Shown piece by piece: positions 28,401 to 36,320 of a DNA stretch of 64,000 nucleotides (position 1 is its first letter; every line of letters begins with the position of its first letter). Made by a program: the position numbers and the translations under genes. The notes below the pieces were generated by a model. The model was given only the letters and a program-made list of their open reading frames with translations. It searched no databases and was not told where the DNA came from. The DNA comes from Streptomyces sp. NBC_01478 (GTDB lineage Bacteria; Actinomycetota; Actinomycetes; Streptomycetales; Streptomycetaceae). The stretch covers positions 4,321,501 to 4,385,500 of the forward strand of contig NZ_CP109444.1 of NCBI RefSeq assembly GCF_036227225.1, read 5' to 3'.

Positions 28401-31400
28401 CTGTTGTCGGACGTGGTGATCGTGTAGCTGAACTTCGCCGTCGGCGTGCCGTCCGGGTAGTTGGCGATCTGGGCCGGCTTGAAGACCTGGACGACGCGGC
28501 CCACCGCGTCGAGCACGGTCCGGGTGGTCTGGCCGTTCGCGTCCAGGACCTGCTGCGGGATGCCCCACAGCCGGGACGACCAGGTGGTGGTGGACTGCGC
28601 GGTCGCGGGACCGGTGTCGTCCGGGTCGGGAGTGGTGACCTTGACGCCGCTGACCGGCCAGGACGTGTTCGGCTGGTAGAGGGTCGTGGTGGTCTTGTTC
28701 TTGCCGTCGGTGGTCGACGTGGTCCGGCCCGCCGCGTCGTAGCCGTACTTCGTGATCCGGTAGTTCGTTCCGTCGGTGTACTTCAGGACGGTGGTGATGT
28801 TGGCGTCGCCGGGCTTGTTGTTGGCGGCCGGCTCACTGCCGGTCGCGAGCGCCGCGTTGTCGAAGAGCTTGACGGCGTGGCCGTTCTGCTTGCTCAGCCG
28901 GTCGGTGGCGGCGCAGTCCGCCTCGTAGTGGCGCACGTCGTCCTGCAGCACCATCCAGCGCTGGACCTGCGAACTCGGGAACAGGTCCGTGTTGTAGGCG
29001 TAGCCGTACGTCGTGCAGCGGTTGTCGTCGAAGGAGCTGAGGCCCCAGTCGTTGGTGCGGACCGGGCGGCCGTACGTCGAACTGCGCGCGTCCGCGTCGT
29101 CGTACTCGTCCTTGACGATGTGCTCGCGCCAGCCCGCGGAGGTCAGGTCGTGCGTGGTGGTCTTGGACTCGCGCACGAAGCGGGCGTCGGGCAGGCCGTC
29201 GTACTGGGCGGTGTCGTAGGCCCAGTACTCGTGCCACACCCGCTTGTGCGACTGGCCGGTGCCGTCGCGGTCGCTGGCCTCCAGGATCCGCCCCGCCAGC
29301 CAGGGCGAGTCGGTCTTCGCCGCGCTGCCGCTGTCACCGTCGTCGACGGTCACGGAGCGGGTGGCCGACGAGTCGGTCTTGGAGGTGCGGTCGCCGTCCA
29401 TGCCGCGGTACAGCCAGTAGTAGGTGGAGGCGGCGTTGTCCTTGGTGCCGGTGTGGACCTCGACCTGCTGGTAGCCGCGCCAGTCGGTCCAGGACTCGTT
29501 CGCGTCCTTGACCAGCGGGTCGTTGGGGTACGCCCAGGCGGGCTTGCCCACGTAGTCGTACGTCGTCGTCATGACCGGGTCGCCGTCGTTGGCGGTGCCC
29601 GCTCCGGGTCCGGGGTCGACGCTGACCTTGGCGACCACGTACTTCTTGAACCAGCCGGTCTTCTCGGTGGTCGAACCCTCGGGCACCCAGCGCTGCTTGA
29701 AGCAGGCCTGGGTGTTGTTGGACTCGGACGGCGGACTGTTGATGTCGCAGGTGTCCTGGTCGTCGTAGTTCCGGTAGGTGACGTTGGTGAACGCGCCCAG
29801 GTCTCCGTGGATCTGGGTGACGCGCCGGAAGTTCAGTACGCCGCCGCCGAGTTGGTTGTCCCGCCACTCGCCGTTGATGTTGATGGTGGGCAGGGTGATG
29901 TCCGTACCGTTGCCGTATCCGCGGCGCTGGACGTAGTCCAGCCAGAGGTTGGCGTCGATCACGCCGTCCGGGTTCGGCAGGCCGTACTTCATCTGGTACT
30001 GCATCGCCGGGTCCCAGGCGGAGCTGTCGTTGTCCCGGACCCAGGTCTTGACGTCCCACAGCATCTTCGTGGCGAAGAACGTCGGCGAGTACGTCTCACC
30101 GGTGATGGACTTGCAGCCGTCGGTGCCGTCGCACATCAGGTCCGTGGGCACGTCGGGATACGAGCTCGGGTTGCTGGAGATGCCCGGGCAGGGGTCCGGT
30201 TCCTTGGCCAGTGGGTCCGTGTCGTTCATCCGCTCCACGCAGCGGCCCACGTACCGCAGCTCGACCTGGGCGGGCAGTTGCGCGCCGGCGATCTGCGAGG
30301 CCCAGCCGTACTCGATGCGCACCGGGTAGGCGGCGGAGTCGTAGGTGCGGGCCTGGTCGGTGAGCAGGACGGAGCGGTACTTGTTCTGTTCCTTCTCGTA
30401 GAAGTAGGCCGTCTCGACCTCGTTGGGGTCCACGACCCGGTCCAGGCCCCAGCGGTACGCCTGGGTGGAGACGCCGACGCCGCCGTTGTAGCCGGGCTCG
30501 CCCGGGTTGTTGCCGAAGACCGGGACGGTCAGCACGGAGTTGGTCGCGGTGCCCGTCTGGCGCTCCGAGCGGCCCCAGCCGAAGTAGTAGCGCATGCCCT
30601 CCTGGGTGGAGACCACCCAGTACTCGTCGTCCGAGCCGTAGCCGCCGGACAGATGCTGCACCCGCCAGCCCGGGTCGTCCAGGACGTGGTACCAGCCGGT
30701 GCCGTCGTTGTCCTGCACCAGTTGCGAGGTCACGCCGTTGAGGCTGATGACGTAGACCGCGCCGTCGGGCTCCGTGGTGGAGTTCGGCGAGTCCCAGCAC
30801 AGGTCGCCGACCCAGCCGGTGCCGGTGCCGTCGTCCTGGCAGCCGCGGTAGCGGCGCTCGATGAAGCCGATGCCCAGGTCCCAGCCCAGGCCGGCCGTCC
30901 CGGCCTGTGTGTTCACGGCCGAGGTCATGCCGTCCACGGACTGCGAGTTGTAGTTGAGCGACAGACTCGGCGCGCTGCCGGCCGGGGGCGTCGGTACGTC
31001 GATCGGGAGGTTGTACGTGAACGCGCCCGACCCCTTGGAGACGTTCCACGAGCCGGTCGGGCTCAGCGGGGAGGCGCGGTAGTCGCCGGCGTCGGACGAC
31101 GAGCCGGACGCCAGCGCGTACACCGTCCCGGAGTCGGTGGTGGCGGCGGCGAGGGTCTGGGCGGACTGGAACTGCGACAGCGTCGAGCCGTTGGGCTGGA
31201 TCACCGAGACGCGGGCGGCCGGGTCTCCGTCGGCCTGCACGGTCGCCGTGATCGTGTTCTTCGCCGTGTCGTTGGTGATCGGCACGGACTTCGGGGTGTC
31301 GTGCGAGCAGCCCTTGGCCTTCGGTGTGGTCAGTGCGCACGCGGGCAGGGCGACGAGGCGCAGCCGGGAGGCGAAGTTGCCGCCGTAGGCGTCCTTGAAG

Positions 31401-31912
31401 CCGGAGTAGTCGATGGCGACGCGCACCGGGCCCGGAGTGCCGGTGCCGTCCCGCCGGGTGACCCGGACGCCCACGCCGGTGCCGCCGGCCGGCGCCAGTT
31501 GGGCGCGGTCGAGGACCTTGACGTCGACGTCCTTCGGGGCGGCGGTGAGCGGTGACCGGGTCCCGGCGAGGGACGACACGAGGGCCGCCGCCGAGGCGGG
31601 TCCGACCTGGACCGTCGCCTTGCCGCCGGCCGCCGGGGTGACCGGAGCGGACTTGCCGGCCGCCATGCCGGACAGGGATATCCGCGCCTCGGCCGCCTTC
31701 GGCCAGGTCGCCCGGACGGGCTCGGTCCGCGTCGGCTCCGCGCCGTCACGCGGCACGCTCCCGGACGTCTCGGCAGGTACGTTCACCGGCTTCGGCGCCA
31801 GCGTGACGACCGCCGCCGCGGCCTCGACCGCCGGTGCCCCCAACAGCGTCGTGGCCACTGCCGCGGCCAACGCCCACGACAAGTTCGATCTGTGTCTGCG
31901 CCTCAAACGCAC
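25460..31912 (-). CDS. Giant secreted RHS/YD-repeat protein with unrecognised C-terminal domain
   Basis: A 2150-residue protein and the largest gene of the window. From a GTG at 31912 it has a signal peptide (RRRHRSNLSWALAAAVATTLL...). A ~250-residue beta-rich region follows, then an SpvB/TcdB-like segment (SGAFTYNLPIDVPTPPAG, AGLGWDLGIGFIERRYRG). Next are many YD repeats (YDANGQLTDS, YDYAG, YDNLNRPLT) and the RHS core end ARMYDTKLGRFISTDPLRTPYT...NPIAYSDPTGLE. Such proteins form a hollow shell around a C-terminal polymorphic domain. Here that tail is 245 residues (25463-26197): a hydrophilic part with WLKKNLGYSG and WWSTAWDHV, then a Gly/Ala-rich hydrophobic stretch. I recognise no toxin motif. 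The C-terminus may act on membranes or be truncated. Confidence 0.9.
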   Translation of the reverse strand: MRLRRRHRSNLSWALAAAVATTLLGAPAVEAAAAVVTLAPKPVNVPAETSGSVPRDGAEPTRTEPVRATWPKAAEARISLSGMAAGKSAPVTPAAGGKATVQVGPASAAALVSSLAGTRSPLTAAPKDVDVKVLDRAQLAPAGGTGVGVRVTRRDGTGTPGPVRVAIDYSGFKDAYGGNFASRLRLVALPACALTTPKAKGCSHDTPKSVPITNDTAKNTITATVQADGDPAARVSVIQPNGSTLSQFQSAQTLAAATTDSGTVYALASGSSSDAGDYRASPLSPTGSWNVSKGSGAFTYNLPIDVPTPPAGSAPSLSLNYNSQSVDGMTSAVNTQAGTAGLGWDLGIGFIERRYRGCQDDGTGTGWVGDLCWDSPNSTTEPDGAVYVISLNGVTSQLVQDNDGTGWYHVLDDPGWRVQHLSGGYGSDDEYWVVSTQEGMRYYFGWGRSERQTGTATNSVLTVPVFGNNPGEPGYNGGVGVSTQAYRWGLDRVVDPNEVETAYFYEKEQNKYRSVLLTDQARTYDSAAYPVRIEYGWASQIAGAQLPAQVELRYVGRCVERMNDTDPLAKEPDPCPGISSNPSSYPDVPTDLMCDGTDGCKSITGETYSPTFFATKMLWDVKTWVRDNDSSAWDPAMQYQMKYGLPNPDGVIDANLWLDYVQRRGYGNGTDITLPTININGEWRDNQLGGGVLNFRRVTQIHGDLGAFTNVTYRNYDDQDTCDINSPPSESNNTQACFKQRWVPEGSTTEKTGWFKKYVVAKVSVDPGPGAGTANDGDPVMTTTYDYVGKPAWAYPNDPLVKDANESWTDWRGYQQVEVHTGTKDNAASTYYWLYRGMDGDRTSKTDSSATRSVTVDDGDSGSAAKTDSPWLAGRILEASDRDGTGQSHKRVWHEYWAYDTAQYDGLPDARFVRESKTTTHDLTSAGWREHIVKDEYDDADARSSTYGRPVRTNDWGLSSFDDNRCTTYGYAYNTDLFPSSQVQRWMVLQDDVRHYEADCAATDRLSKQNGHAVKLFDNAALATGSEPAANNKPGDANITTVLKYTDGTNYRITKYGYDAAGRTTSTTDGKNKTTTTLYQPNTSWPVSGVKVTTPDPDDTGPATAQSTTTWSSRLWGIPQQVLDANGQTTRTVLDAVGRVVQVFKPAQIANYPDGTPTAKFSYTITTSDNSEGVPDLVSTVPPKVTTQQLLSGSTFMTSYTYTDGLGRTRETQTLAPTGSGRTVVSTRYDTSGNVTGTSAPFYNASTAGSGMVLPTVANLPSYTDLLIDYAGRTTQSRLMALGNPQAQRQTLNNYHGDYVTEMPAVGERRNVYNDVFGQTSKIVEFGGSTYTTSYEYDRSGHLTKLTDAKGNISTYEYNWLGETTKSVELDTGTRLTQYDANGLVQQTTDGNNAVLTYAYDNLNRPLTVSKGSTVLTRKTYDTATGGIGRSATSTSYAGGYAYTTEAVKYDANGQLTDSKVTVPTDGNGLQGTYTATYGYDAAGHNNTVAYPATAGLPAETVTTSYDASGLEDKVTSSISGTTYVDGTDFDSLGRLTGRTYGVTGAANSAKRAYTYEDTTGTGWLKNITTTTTAKGTVQNDDYTYDLGGQITDLNDKTTGQHQCFNYDELNRISKAYTTLSTSGCTGPFAPDLATGTDPYQLDYTYDGAGNLQKVTDTKSTGAEVNDYVYPGYSADQSTYTPGATRPHAVSTVKTPTGTDSYGYDNAGQMTSKTVKGASTTLIWNELGQLVQTTGASATSYVYDADGNLLLRKGGAATVLYLGGQEIRKAGTTLTGTRYYADGASTVAMRTSGTGATVTWVMSDPQASTSVTVDSVTNAVTRRRYLPFGAQRSGTLPSGTDHGFLGKSEDSDTGLSVLGARMYDTKLGRFISTDPLRTPYTPQNMNLYSYSMNNPIAYSDPTGLEPHTDPCLYDLADCPKDVQESVGYDPGSGKVYPEKGTAVGDGSINEWIAKGKKQDTSKKLSEKTFDWLKKNLGYSGSQYMSRGEAAAWLQNAKDEWKGAINAFAGCYVLSTGSSDQCKKAVQHDYKDVFEKDEDKPWWSTAWDHVKGHIGDVVSIVLTIGCTAGVAFVTGGVGVLAATACAAGAAAIGGAINYRMSDDKRTWGGYAEATIWPVATSVVTAGAGGMATSLTARSALSGAAFRMMLGR

Positions 31913-32408
31913 GGACCATCCCCCCAAACCAACAAAACCGGCCCATATCACACCAGGAAAGCAAAGTGAACAGGCCATGACATTGGGTGGTCGGTGAAGT
32001 GGCCACCAGTCACAGCCTGATCAAAGGTGCACGTTAAACGGCCTTCACGGTCAGCCGACAGCCCCGCAAAACGGATGATCAATACCAATCGACTCTTCAC
32101 AGTCTCCTTACGTGAGTGACTTGAATCACGTTTACTGAGAATGTGAACACCGGCCGCGAGTCGAGAAACGGATCCCGGTGCGGCGACTTACGAATTGCCC
32201 GAATCGCGCGCCTGATCCGCACCGGGTCACGTAAAGTCCGATCCTTATCGATTCGAGCCGACTACGGGCGCACTACGCGATTTACTCCTGATTCCGCCGG
32301 AATTGATCGGACCTTGGGGGCGGCGACAGACCGAGGCTGGCGTCACGAGATCTCCGGATGCTTCAATCCCCCCTCACAGCCAAGGAGAACTCCAGGGGGG
32401 AAGACGAC
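31913..32408. promoter_or_regulatory. Divergent intergenic region, RHS and TagC-like genes
   Basis: About 500 bp with no supported gene. It is clearly richer in A/T than its flanks (notably 32040-32300) and holds promoters for both secreted-protein genes. Each gene has a strong G-run ribosome-binding site at its end of the region. No repeat or confident promoter hexamer pair was found. Confidence 0.55.
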
Positions 32409-33500
32409 ATGGGTGACGCTCTTTCGGGGATGAGCCGCAGACAGCTCATGAAATGGGCCGGGGGAATGCTGGGAACGGCCACATTGGGTTCGGCCGCGAC
32501 CATCGCCCTGACCAGTGGCACCGCATCCGCGGCGGTCGCCGCGTCCACGAAGTTCGACCTCACCGCGCCGTCGAGCGAATTGCTGCGGGAAATAGGCCTC
32601 CAGGACGTACGTGTCCTGCAGTCCTTCTCCTTCGACAACACCAACAAGCACATCTACACGGTCAACCTGATCCAGGGAGGTCGACAACTCCCCGGCGAAT
32701 CCCGCCCGTACACCGGAACCGAGCGCGGGGCCAACGGCGACCTTGCCGTCACCCGCCTCGACCTCACCGGTGCGGAAATCGGCCGCATGTACCTCAGGGG
32801 ATTCGGACACGGCGTCGCGATCGCCGTCGAACCCTCCGGGAACGGCGCCTACTTGTGGACCGAGACCGACGCCGTCGCCGCCACCGATTCGGCCGGTGTC
32901 ACCAATGGCTGGGGCAGCAAGATCGCCCGCTTCAAGTTCGTCAACGGCACGGTCCTCACCACCGATTCGTCGCAGGTCACCAAGTTCAGCCCGGTGTCCG
33001 GAGCCGACCGCACCACCATCGCCGTCGACCCGGTCAACAGCCGCCTGGCCGTGCGGTACCGCGTCAGCGGCGTCTTCAAGTTCAGTCTCTACGAGCTCGC
33101 CGCGTTCAAGGCCGGCACCTTCACGCCACTCGCGACGGTGACGCAGCCGACCGGCAGCGCGTATTCCGACTTCCAAGGTTTCACGGCCCTCGGGCAATAC
33201 CTGTACATGATCGACGGAAACGCGTACACATACGCGGACAGCACGACGACGACACCCACGAATCCCGACGGCAACACATACGTCACGAGAATCGACTGGA
33301 ACACCGGGACCGTGAGCGACCGCCAGCTCACAAGGGCCGCGGAAAGCCTCTACTACCGCGAACCCGAGGGCCTCGCCATTCAAATCCCGGACACCAGTAA
33401 TACGGCCGCCTGCCGACTGGTCATGGGATTCGCCTCGGAAAACTCCGCCACCGACACGGACAAGATGGCGAGTTTCTACTACAAGAGCTCCCTGATCTGA
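32409..33500 (+). CDS. Tat-exported TagC/P68-RBP-like beta-propeller protein
   Basis: A 363-residue secreted protein. SRRQLMKWAGG is a twin-arginine signal, with cleavage expected after GTASAA. The mature part is beta-propeller-like: repeated strands such as QSFSFDNTNKHIYTVNLIQ, YLRGFGHGVAIAVEPSG, AYLWTETDA and FQGFTALGQYLYMIDGNAYTY. The RGFGHG...LWTE pattern is typical of proteins annotated as TagC/phage P68 receptor-binding propellers, which bind or process teichoic-acid-like polymers. The ATG at 32409 has a GGGGGGAAG ribosome-binding site. A fragment of a paralogue lies next to the tRNA at 11923-12003. Its neighbour on the right is a glycan-building gene set. Confidence 0.8.
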   Translation: MGDALSGMSRRQLMKWAGGMLGTATLGSAATIALTSGTASAAVAASTKFDLTAPSSELLREIGLQDVRVLQSFSFDNTNKHIYTVNLIQGGRQLPGESRPYTGTERGANGDLAVTRLDLTGAEIGRMYLRGFGHGVAIAVEPSGNGAYLWTETDAVAATDSAGVTNGWGSKIARFKFVNGTVLTTDSSQVTKFSPVSGADRTTIAVDPVNSRLAVRYRVSGVFKFSLYELAAFKAGTFTPLATVTQPTGSAYSDFQGFTALGQYLYMIDGNAYTYADSTTTTPTNPDGNTYVTRIDWNTGTVSDRQLTRAAESLYYREPEGLAIQIPDTSNTAACRLVMGFASENSATDTDKMASFYYKSSLI

Positions 33501-33556
33501 CCATGCGCCGGACGGCCGAGCCCCAGGCCACCGTCCCCGATGTCGGGAAAAAGCCC

Positions 33557-33588
33557 CGGGCCCTTCCGCGTTCGCACGGAAGGGCCCG
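33557..33588 (+). terminator. Terminator after TagC-like gene
   Basis: A perfect 12-bp inverted repeat, CGGGCCCTTCCG / CGGAAGGGCCCG, with an 8-nt loop, 56 bp past the stop codon. Confidence 0.75.
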
Positions 33589-33716
33589 CCCTGGACATGC
33601 CCGGCTGTCACTCACCGCGGAGCGTCCTGCGACGGGCTACGCGATCCTCGTACGCGGGGAGCGGTTGGCCCGGGCGGGGCGGGCAGGGCGGGAGGTCCTG
33701 GCCGATCGCCTCGGGG

Positions 33717-33990
33717 AACCCGGCACCACGGAACCCGGGCACCGCAGAACCACCCGCGGAACCCGGCGCCGCAGAACCACCCGCGGAATCCGGCGCCACG
33801 GCACCACTCCCGAACCCGGCACCGCGGAACCACTCCCGGAATCCGGCGCCACGGCACCACTCCCGAACCCGGCACCGCAGAACTACTCGCGGAACCCGGC
33901 ACCACTCCCCGGAACCGGGCGCCCCGGCACCACGGAACCCGGGCGCCACGGAACCACTCCCCGGAACCCGGCGCCCCGGAACCACTCCCG
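33717..33990. repeat. Tandem array with 53-bp (27+26) higher-order period
   Basis: The unit start AA(C/T)CCGGC(G/A)CC recurs at 33760, 33787, 33813, 33840, 33866 and 33893, so the spacing alternates 27, 26, 27, 26, 27 bp. More degenerate copies flank this on both sides. The motif is roughly AACCCGGCGCCACGG plus AACCACTCCCG. A 53-bp period shifts the reading frame, so the array is not a protein repeat. It sits in the 588-bp gap between the convergent TagC-like and GT2 genes; the rest of the gap holds only the terminator hairpin. Confidence 0.85.
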
Positions 33991-34087
33991 AAAGCTGCCG
34001 CGACCGCCGGGGAAGACCTCGGGGTCGCCCCCGAGCGCCCTCGATGCCCAGCGACCGCCCGTGTCGATCCCGCTCTCGAGCCCCCCG

Positions 34088-36097
34088 CTACTTCTTCAGC
34101 GCCCGCCGGAGCTTGCCCGCGGCGCGGCGCAGGATCGTCGTCGCCCCGGGGCGCGGGGCGGGCCGGCGCCGTCCGGGATCCTTGGCCGCCAGCTCGGCCG
34201 CCGCGGCGGCGAGACGCTTGACGACGACACCTCCGCTCGCGGAGACGTCGAGGGCCAGCGGGAGGGCCACCGGCTTGCCGTCTCCGGTCGAGGGCGGAGT
34301 CAGCTCCAGTCGCCACTCGCCGCCCGCCAGCTCGTCGAGCGGGAGGTCGGCGCTCAGGTCGGCGTCACCGGTCACGCGGGCGGTCAGCGTGGCGGGGAGC
34401 GCGACCGCACGGCCGCTCTCGGCGTTCGTCAGCTTCAGGTCCGCCGCGCTTTCGCCCTGGACGTGGAACGGCAGGACGACGACGAGGCGGCCGGGGTCCG
34501 TCGTCACGGTGACGTCGGCGGAGGCGAGATGGGCGAACTCGTACGAGAGCCGGTCGGTCTGCTGGTCGACGTCGAGCGAGAGGTTGCCGTGCGGGTCGGT
34601 CCAGTACGGCAGGACCAGGTGGGACGGGGAGCCGACGACGGCGCCGCCGCGCCCGCGCCCGGCCGCATCGCTGCGGACGGCACCGAGGCGGGTCTCCTTG
34701 GACCACCCGCAGGAGCTGATGCGGACCAGGACGTCCCAGACACCGGCGTCCAGCGCGGCACCGTTGGCCGCCGCCAGCGGGTCCACCCGCGAGTCGGCCC
34801 GCAGCACCTGCCGGAAGTGCCCCTCGCGCCCCTCAACGGCGACCTTCTCCCGGGTGATCTCGACCACCTGGAAGAACTCGGCGCCCGACGAGCGCTCACG
34901 CAGAACGACATCCGCCTTCGACTTGCCCAGCGGCGCGGAGGTGTCCGCGCCCAGTTGCGCGACGGCCTCCATGCTCTCCTTCGACAACGGCGGGACGAGC
35001 AGGTCCTTCGTGCCGTCGTTGCGGAAGGTGAGCGGCTCGCCGCCGGAGGTGAGAGCGGCGGTGAAGCCCACGGTCAGCACGCCCGTGTCCCAGGCAAGAC
35101 CGTCCAGGCTGCCGGAGGCCTTGATCCCGGACTCCCAGCGGGCGAACTCCTCGATGTCGGCGAACCGGCCGGCGGTGATCAGCGCGGCGACGATCTGCTG
35201 CGCGGGCGGCAGACCCGCGGCGACTCCCGGGCCGAAGCGCTCGACGACCACCTTGTGGATCTCGTCGAACAGCTCCCGGCGGTAGTCCTCGGGAAGCTTC
35301 AGGAGCCGCTGCCCGCGCATCCGCTCGACCATCTCGTTGCGCAGCCAGCGGCGGAAGAGCTTGTCCCGCAGCGGGCCGGGCTCGGTGAGTTCCTCGACGA
35401 CGTCCAGGGCCTCGCGGAGGTTCTTGAAGTAGCCGACCGGGTCGAAGCGCTGGAAGCCTGCGTTGGCCGCGTCCTCACGCTTGATGTGGTAGTAGCACAG
35501 GTAGTCGCTGAGTACCGCGACGTTCTCCGCCCGCAGGTACGCCTCGGTGACGAAGACGTGGTCCTCAAGACGTCGGCGACCCTCCATGTAGCGGAGGTTG
35601 TGCCGGTCGAGGAACTCCTTGCGGAACATCTTGTGGGGGGTGAGGCTGTCGATCAGCGGGGCGTTGTCGACAGTGGCGTGCGGACGGTTCTTGCGGAACA
35701 GCTCCCGGGGAACGCCACGGCCCTTGCCGACCATCTTGCCCACGATGACGTCGGCCTTGTTCTCCACGCCGTAGTTGTACATGCGTTCGAGAGCTTCGTC
35801 GCCCAGCCAGTCGTCGTTGTCCACGAACTGGATGAACTCGCCCTGGGCGGCCGCGATGCCCGCGTTGCGGGGCTTGCCGGACCAGCCGGACGCCTCCTGG
35901 TGGATGACGTGCATGTTCGCGTGCTCGGCGGCGAGCCGGTCCAGGCGCGCGGGCGTGTCGTCGGTGGAACCGTCGTTGACGAAGATCGCTTCGTACTCGT
36001 CGTCCGGCAGGCTCTGACGCAGAAGTGAGGCGATGCAGTCCTCGATGTACTTGCCCGGGTTGTAGACCGGGATCACCACGCTCACCTTGATGGGCAT
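34088..36097 (-). CDS. Family 2 glycosyltransferase with long C-terminal domain
   Basis: A 669-residue protein. The N-terminal GT-A domain has VSVVIPVYNPGKYIEDCIASLL, FVNDGSTDDT and the DxD-like FVDNDDWLG (near residues 90-98), plus GRRRLEDHVFVTEAYLRA. The C-terminal ~350 residues are beta-rich with a basic, alanine-rich tail, resembling the accessory domains of actinomycete wall-polymer transferases and TagF/TarQ-like enzymes. No membrane helix is seen. It probably elongates a cell-wall glycopolymer. It diverges from rfbA-rfbB, which supply dTDP-sugars. Confidence 0.85.
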   Translation of the reverse strand: MPIKVSVVIPVYNPGKYIEDCIASLLRQSLPDDEYEAIFVNDGSTDDTPARLDRLAAEHANMHVIHQEASGWSGKPRNAGIAAAQGEFIQFVDNDDWLGDEALERMYNYGVENKADVIVGKMVGKGRGVPRELFRKNRPHATVDNAPLIDSLTPHKMFRKEFLDRHNLRYMEGRRRLEDHVFVTEAYLRAENVAVLSDYLCYYHIKREDAANAGFQRFDPVGYFKNLREALDVVEELTEPGPLRDKLFRRWLRNEMVERMRGQRLLKLPEDYRRELFDEIHKVVVERFGPGVAAGLPPAQQIVAALITAGRFADIEEFARWESGIKASGSLDGLAWDTGVLTVGFTAALTSGGEPLTFRNDGTKDLLVPPLSKESMEAVAQLGADTSAPLGKSKADVVLRERSSGAEFFQVVEITREKVAVEGREGHFRQVLRADSRVDPLAAANGAALDAGVWDVLVRISSCGWSKETRLGAVRSDAAGRGRGGAVVGSPSHLVLPYWTDPHGNLSLDVDQQTDRLSYEFAHLASADVTVTTDPGRLVVVLPFHVQGESAADLKLTNAESGRAVALPATLTARVTGDADLSADLPLDELAGGEWRLELTPPSTGDGKPVALPLALDVSASGGVVVKRLAAAAAELAAKDPGRRRPAPRPGATTILRRAAGKLRRALKK

Positions 36098-36320
36098 GTG
36101 TCTTCTTCCGCCTCAGCTACTGGGAGTCATTCGTCAGGACCCGGCGCGTGTCGCCGCTCGGTAGACGCTCGATTAAGGCTAACGGGTGGCCGACCCGCCC
36201 CCGTCACAGCAAGTGACGGACCAGGATACAAACGGATCACGAAGCCCAAGGAACGCTTTCACGAACTGTGGCGGACCGGCCGGAGTGTCGCTTGACAGGG
36301 CCCCGGTTAGGATGCCGCGC

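Noticed and set aside
26192..31555. Very long open frame on the plus strand opposite the RHS gene
   Set aside because: It is antisense to a gene with clear signal peptide, YD repeats and RHS core. Its translation is an Arg/Gly/Val-rich composition typical of GC-rich shadow frames.
33717..33990. CRISPR array
   Set aside because: Units are contiguous and degenerate, with no unique spacers between them and no cas genes in the window.
33503..36028. Long plus-strand frame through the tandem repeat and opposite the GT2 gene
   Set aside because: Shadow of the GT2 gene, extended through repeats whose 53-bp period is not frame-compatible.
36292..36313. TTGACA followed by TAGGAT as the rfbA promoter
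   Set aside because: Only 10 bp separate the two hexamers, too short for a sigma-70-type promoter.
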